From an uncultured Lachnospiraceae bacterium (lineage in GTDB: Bacteria > Bacillota > Clostridia > Lachnospirales > Lachnospiraceae), in NCBI GenBank assembly GCA_947367855.1, contig CANBFE010000039.1:1-26048 (forward strand): a DNA stretch of 26,048 nucleotides. Reading direction: 5' to 3'. Made by a program: the position numbers and the translations under genes. The notes under the pieces are model-generated. The model was not told the origin of the DNA. It was given only the letters and a program-made list of their open reading frames with translations, and ran no database searches. Of this stretch, positions 23,702 through 26,048 are shown in pieces. Position 1 is the stretch's first letter; every line of letters starts with the position of its first letter.

Positions 23702-24637
23702 CTAACCCTTCACTGCACCCAGGGTAACACCCTTTTCAAAATACTTTTGAATGAAAGGGTAGATTACCAACAGCGGCAGCGTAGAGGCAATGGCACAAGC
23801 CATCTTTACGCCGGTCTCGTTCAGATAGAGCCGTTTACCGGCCGCATCGCGCAGACCCTCCATATTCTGCATGTCTGCAGGCTTTGCGGAACGCACTACG
23901 TAGTTACGGATAATCAGCTGCAGAGGATAAAGCTTCTCATTTCTCATATACAGCTGTGCAGCAAACCAACTGTTCCACAATCCTACTGCCACAAACATGG
24001 CAATGGTGGCCAGAGCCGGGATGGAAAGAGGATAGATGATTTTGAAAAGGATAACAAAGTCATTGGCCCCGTCAATCTTTGCCGATTCTTCCAGGGAAAC
24101 CGGCAACTGCTTAAAGAAGGACCGGATTACAATAAAGTTAAATACACTCACCGTACCGGGCAGAATCAGCGCCAACAGGTTATTGGAAAGATTCAGTGTT
24201 TTGGTAATATTATAATAGGACGGGATCAGACCACCTGAGAAAAACATGGTAATCAGCAGGTAGATCATGAAGAACTTGTATCCCCGCATGGTGCTTTTGG
24301 AAAGTCCGTATGCCAACATGGATGTAATTAATGTGGACAAAAAAGTACCTGATATCGTAATCAGAAATGTAACTCCGTAGGAGCGGGGAAACAGCGGCGT
24401 GGAAAAAATATATTTATAAGCTTCCAGGGTCGGTGTTTCCGGAAAAAGGATAAAGGGCCTGCTCATAAATTCCGCATTCCCGGTCAGGGAAATAACAATA
24501 ATGTTCCAGAATGGAAACAGCATGATCAGCGCTATTATAATGAAAAACACCACATTGCAGACATCAAATATTCTTGAGCCCAGGGAATGTTTTACTTTGC
24601 TATTTGGTTTTACTGCCTTTACTTTCTTATCTGCCAT
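23702..24637 (-). CDS. carbohydrate ABC transporter permease (LplC/YtcP-like)
   Basis: The 311-residue inner membrane permease has six predicted helices (from ~FFIIIALIMLFPFWNIIVI to ~LPLLVIYPFIQ) and the coupling loop SLEESAKIDGAN (EAA motif, ~181-192) that contacts the ATPase. It ends KYFEKGVTLGAVKG, the standard C-terminus of this subfamily. The frame also offers a GTG three codons upstream (24646). I take the ATG at 24637 because AGGAGG lies 8 bases before it. It is the middle gene of a permease-permease-binding protein operon; no ATP-binding gene is present, as is usual for this group, which shares an MsmX/UgpC-type ATPase encoded elsewhere (inference). Confidence 0.93.
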   Translation of the reverse strand: MADKKVKAVKPNSKVKHSLGSRIFDVCNVVFFIIIALIMLFPFWNIIVISLTGNAEFMSRPFILFPETPTLEAYKYIFSTPLFPRSYGVTFLITISGTFLSTLITSMLAYGLSKSTMRGYKFFMIYLLITMFFSGGLIPSYYNITKTLNLSNNLLALILPGTVSVFNFIVIRSFFKQLPVSLEESAKIDGANDFVILFKIIYPLSIPALATIAMFVAVGLWNSWFAAQLYMRNEKLYPLQLIIRNYVVRSAKPADMQNMEGLRDAAGKRLYLNETGVKMACAIASTLPLLVIYPFIQKYFEKGVTLGAVKG

Positions 24638-24691
24638 GCCTGGCACCTCCTTATGAATGTTTTAATTTGAAAAGACTCTGCGGATAAAAGC

Positions 24692-25861
24692 TTAGAAGAA
24701 GCCCTCACCGGACATTTTCTTCACCACAAAGTTACTTAGGAAGAGCAGGACACAGTTTACTCCCTGTTGGAACAAACCGATGGCAGTAGCAAAGTCATAT
24801 TGTCCCTTTTCAACACCCATATCGTATACATAAGTATCAATAACCTGAGCCACCGTAGTCTGTGTGGACGCTGTACGCAGGTTCATGATCTGGTCAAAGT
24901 TGGCTCCCATTACGGAACCCACGTTCAGGATCAGCATTGTGGTTACCACGAAAGCAATACTGGGAAGCGTAATATAAATACATCTCTGGAACCGATTTGC
25001 GCCGTCCAGGTAGGCGGCTTCATGCATCTCTTCATCCACGCCTGCGATGGCTGCCATATAGATGATGGTGCCCCACCCTGCTTCCTTCCAGATACTGGTA
25101 CCGTATAGCATGCCGTAAAACATATCCGGATCCGAGAGCAGGTTAATCTGCTGAAGTCCCATTGACAGCAGCATTTTGTTTACCACGCCGCCGGTGATGG
25201 AAAACAGAGCAAACAGCAGCGAATACATGATAACCCAGCTTACAAAATGAGGCAGATAGATAGTGGACTGGATCAGCCCGCGGAATTTTTTGCTTCTCAG
25301 CTCATTCAAAAGCAGTGCCAGGATAATGGGCACAGGAAAGGTAATCAACAGCTGCGTTACACCGATAAACAATGTGTTCCAGATAACATCTCCCGCCACG
25401 GAACGTCCAAAAAACCTTGAAAAATTCTCTAAACCACACCACTGGGAGAACATAATGCCGTTTTTAATCTTAAAATCCTTAAAGGCAAGAATAACACCAT
25501 ACATGGGTATGTAACTGAAAATAAACACCACCAGAAGCCCGGGAAGAATCAAAATATAGCGATATTTATCCCTCTTTAAATCGTGCTTCAGCTTCATGGA
25601 AGCCTCGCTGAACCAGGGGAGGAAAAAGAAGGCAGCCAAGTCAAAAAGCAAAATTGCCCCGCCCACTGCCGCCATGACAGTCGGGCCCAGACCGTACTTT
25701 CCAAAATCCCATTTCTTAATCCCTACGATACCTGTAATCGCAACATACCAGACGCCTCCTCCGATGAGAAGCAGAGCTCCTGCAATCAGTAATGCCCTGA
25801 AAACCAGAAGCTGTGTCCGGGAACCTTTTGGTACGGTCTTTGCCGTATTGACGTTTGTCAT
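24692..25861 (-). CDS. carbohydrate ABC transporter permease (LplB/YtcQ-operon type)
   Basis: The 389-residue permease is the partner of the downstream LplC-like protein. The standard six-helix core starts near residue 100 (YILILPGLLVVFIFSYIPMY) and the EAA coupling loop is EEMHEAAYLDGANRFQ (~277-292). The C-terminus is VVKKMSGEGFF. About 90 residues precede the core and contain two extra hydrophobic segments (~20-45 and ~57-82), longer than Bacillus LplB. The open frame extends 19 codons further upstream (25918). The ATG at 25861 is chosen because AGGAGG precedes it. It is the first gene of the operon. Confidence 0.93.
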   Translation of the reverse strand: MTNVNTAKTVPKGSRTQLLVFRALLIAGALLLIGGGVWYVAITGIVGIKKWDFGKYGLGPTVMAAVGGAILLFDLAAFFFLPWFSEASMKLKHDLKRDKYRYILILPGLLVVFIFSYIPMYGVILAFKDFKIKNGIMFSQWCGLENFSRFFGRSVAGDVIWNTLFIGVTQLLITFPVPIILALLLNELRSKKFRGLIQSTIYLPHFVSWVIMYSLLFALFSITGGVVNKMLLSMGLQQINLLSDPDMFYGMLYGTSIWKEAGWGTIIYMAAIAGVDEEMHEAAYLDGANRFQRCIYITLPSIAFVVTTMLILNVGSVMGANFDQIMNLRTASTQTTVAQVIDTYVYDMGVEKGQYDFATAIGLFQQGVNCVLLFLSNFVVKKMSGEGFF

Positions 25862-25958
25862 ATGAGTGTACCTCCTCAAAAAGATGTGTTGGCAGGACCG
25901 CTCTCTCCCCAGGTTCACACTTATGCGTCACCACAAGTCCTGCGAAATCTGTGTGCAC

Positions 25959-25986
25959 TGTCCCAAAAAGTATACTATTTGAGACA
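25959..25986. promoter_or_regulatory. inverted repeat in the transporter operon leader, operator-like
   Basis: TGTCCCAAA (25959-25967) and TTTGAGACA (25978-25986) are reverse complements at 8 of 9 positions across a 10-base spacer that itself contains the palindrome AGTATACT. It lies ~22-50 bases downstream of the predicted start site, where a bound repressor could block transcription. The regulator is not in the window. Confidence 0.45.
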
Positions 25987-25995
25987 TGTAATTGA

Positions 25996-26005
25996 TTGTG
26001 CACAA
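25996..26005. promoter_or_regulatory. 10-bp palindrome TTGTGCACAA at the transcription start region
   Basis: A perfect palindrome directly downstream of the predicted -10 box (26015-26020), covering about +3 to +12. Position and symmetry suggest an operator half of the transporter control region. It is short, so chance is possible. Confidence 0.4.
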
Positions 26006-26014
26006 CTTACATTT

Positions 26015-26043
26015 ATCATACTGCAATTTTACGATAAAGTCAA
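26015..26043 (-). promoter_or_regulatory. promoter of the carbohydrate transporter operon
   Basis: On the minus strand TTGACT (26043-26038), a 17-base spacer and TATGAT (26020-26015) closely match the sigma-A consensus. Transcription would begin near 26008, giving a leader of ~147 bases before the first permease ATG. Confidence 0.8.
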
Positions 26044-26048
26044 GAAAA

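Noticed and set aside
24692..25918. LplB-like permease starting at the ATG at 25918
   Set aside because: No ribosome site there, while AGGAGG lies directly before the ATG at 25861.

Overview
The window reads as a spore-forming, gut-type Firmicute, most probably a member of the Lachnospiraceae. The evidence is the near-balanced base composition, strong AGGAGG ribosome sites, a YlbJ-type sporulation membrane protein, a short HisG with a separate HisZ, a HisIE with an extra N-terminal TIM-barrel-like domain, and an LplABC-type sugar uptake operon without its own ATPase. Almost every gene lies on the minus strand. The exceptions are the ylbJ-like gene and the two remnants at the left edge. No rRNA, tRNA, CRISPR array or prophage was seen.

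Left edge (1-447): the 3' end of an IS5/IS427-type transposase and its terminal repeat, then the first ~60 codons of a broken gene ending next to a perfect 10-bp inverted repeat. This is a rearranged patch with no intact gene. 448-3978: a HelD-type superfamily 1 helicase with a long disordered linker and a C-terminal domain that looks like the N-terminal beta-sandwich of a family 31 glycoside hydrolase, ending just where the catalytic barrel would begin. This fusion is the most unusual item in the window. 4135-5475: dihydroorotase (pyrC) with its terminator.

Histidine block (5560-10768): hisZ-hisG-hisD-hisB-hisIE. It is driven by a near-consensus promoter whose -35 box contains the recU stop codon. 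The ~107-nt leader carries three 18-bp tandem repeats, each centred on the palindrome-like TACCATGGTR. hisA, hisF, hisH and hisC are not in the window.

RNA/DNA maintenance block (10765-15235): rsuA-type pseudouridine synthase, HAD phosphatase, short-chain dehydrogenase, a two-helix membrane protein of unknown function, RluA-family pseudouridine synthase and recU. All run one way with short gaps or 4-nt overlaps. A divergent intergenic region (15236-15371) with an operator-like inverted repeat separates it from the ylbJ-like gene. That gene's 3' end overlaps, tail to tail, a cell-wall amidase gene (16304-17656).

Next come a coiled-coil protein, coaD, rsmD and a type II topoisomerase A subunit (17784-21722), forming an operon behind an extended -10 promoter. 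The right end (21925-25861) is a lipoprotein plus two permeases for carbohydrate import, with its own terminator and a consensus-like promoter near the right edge, followed by operator-like palindromes. All functions are read from protein motifs and context by eye; no database search was run.
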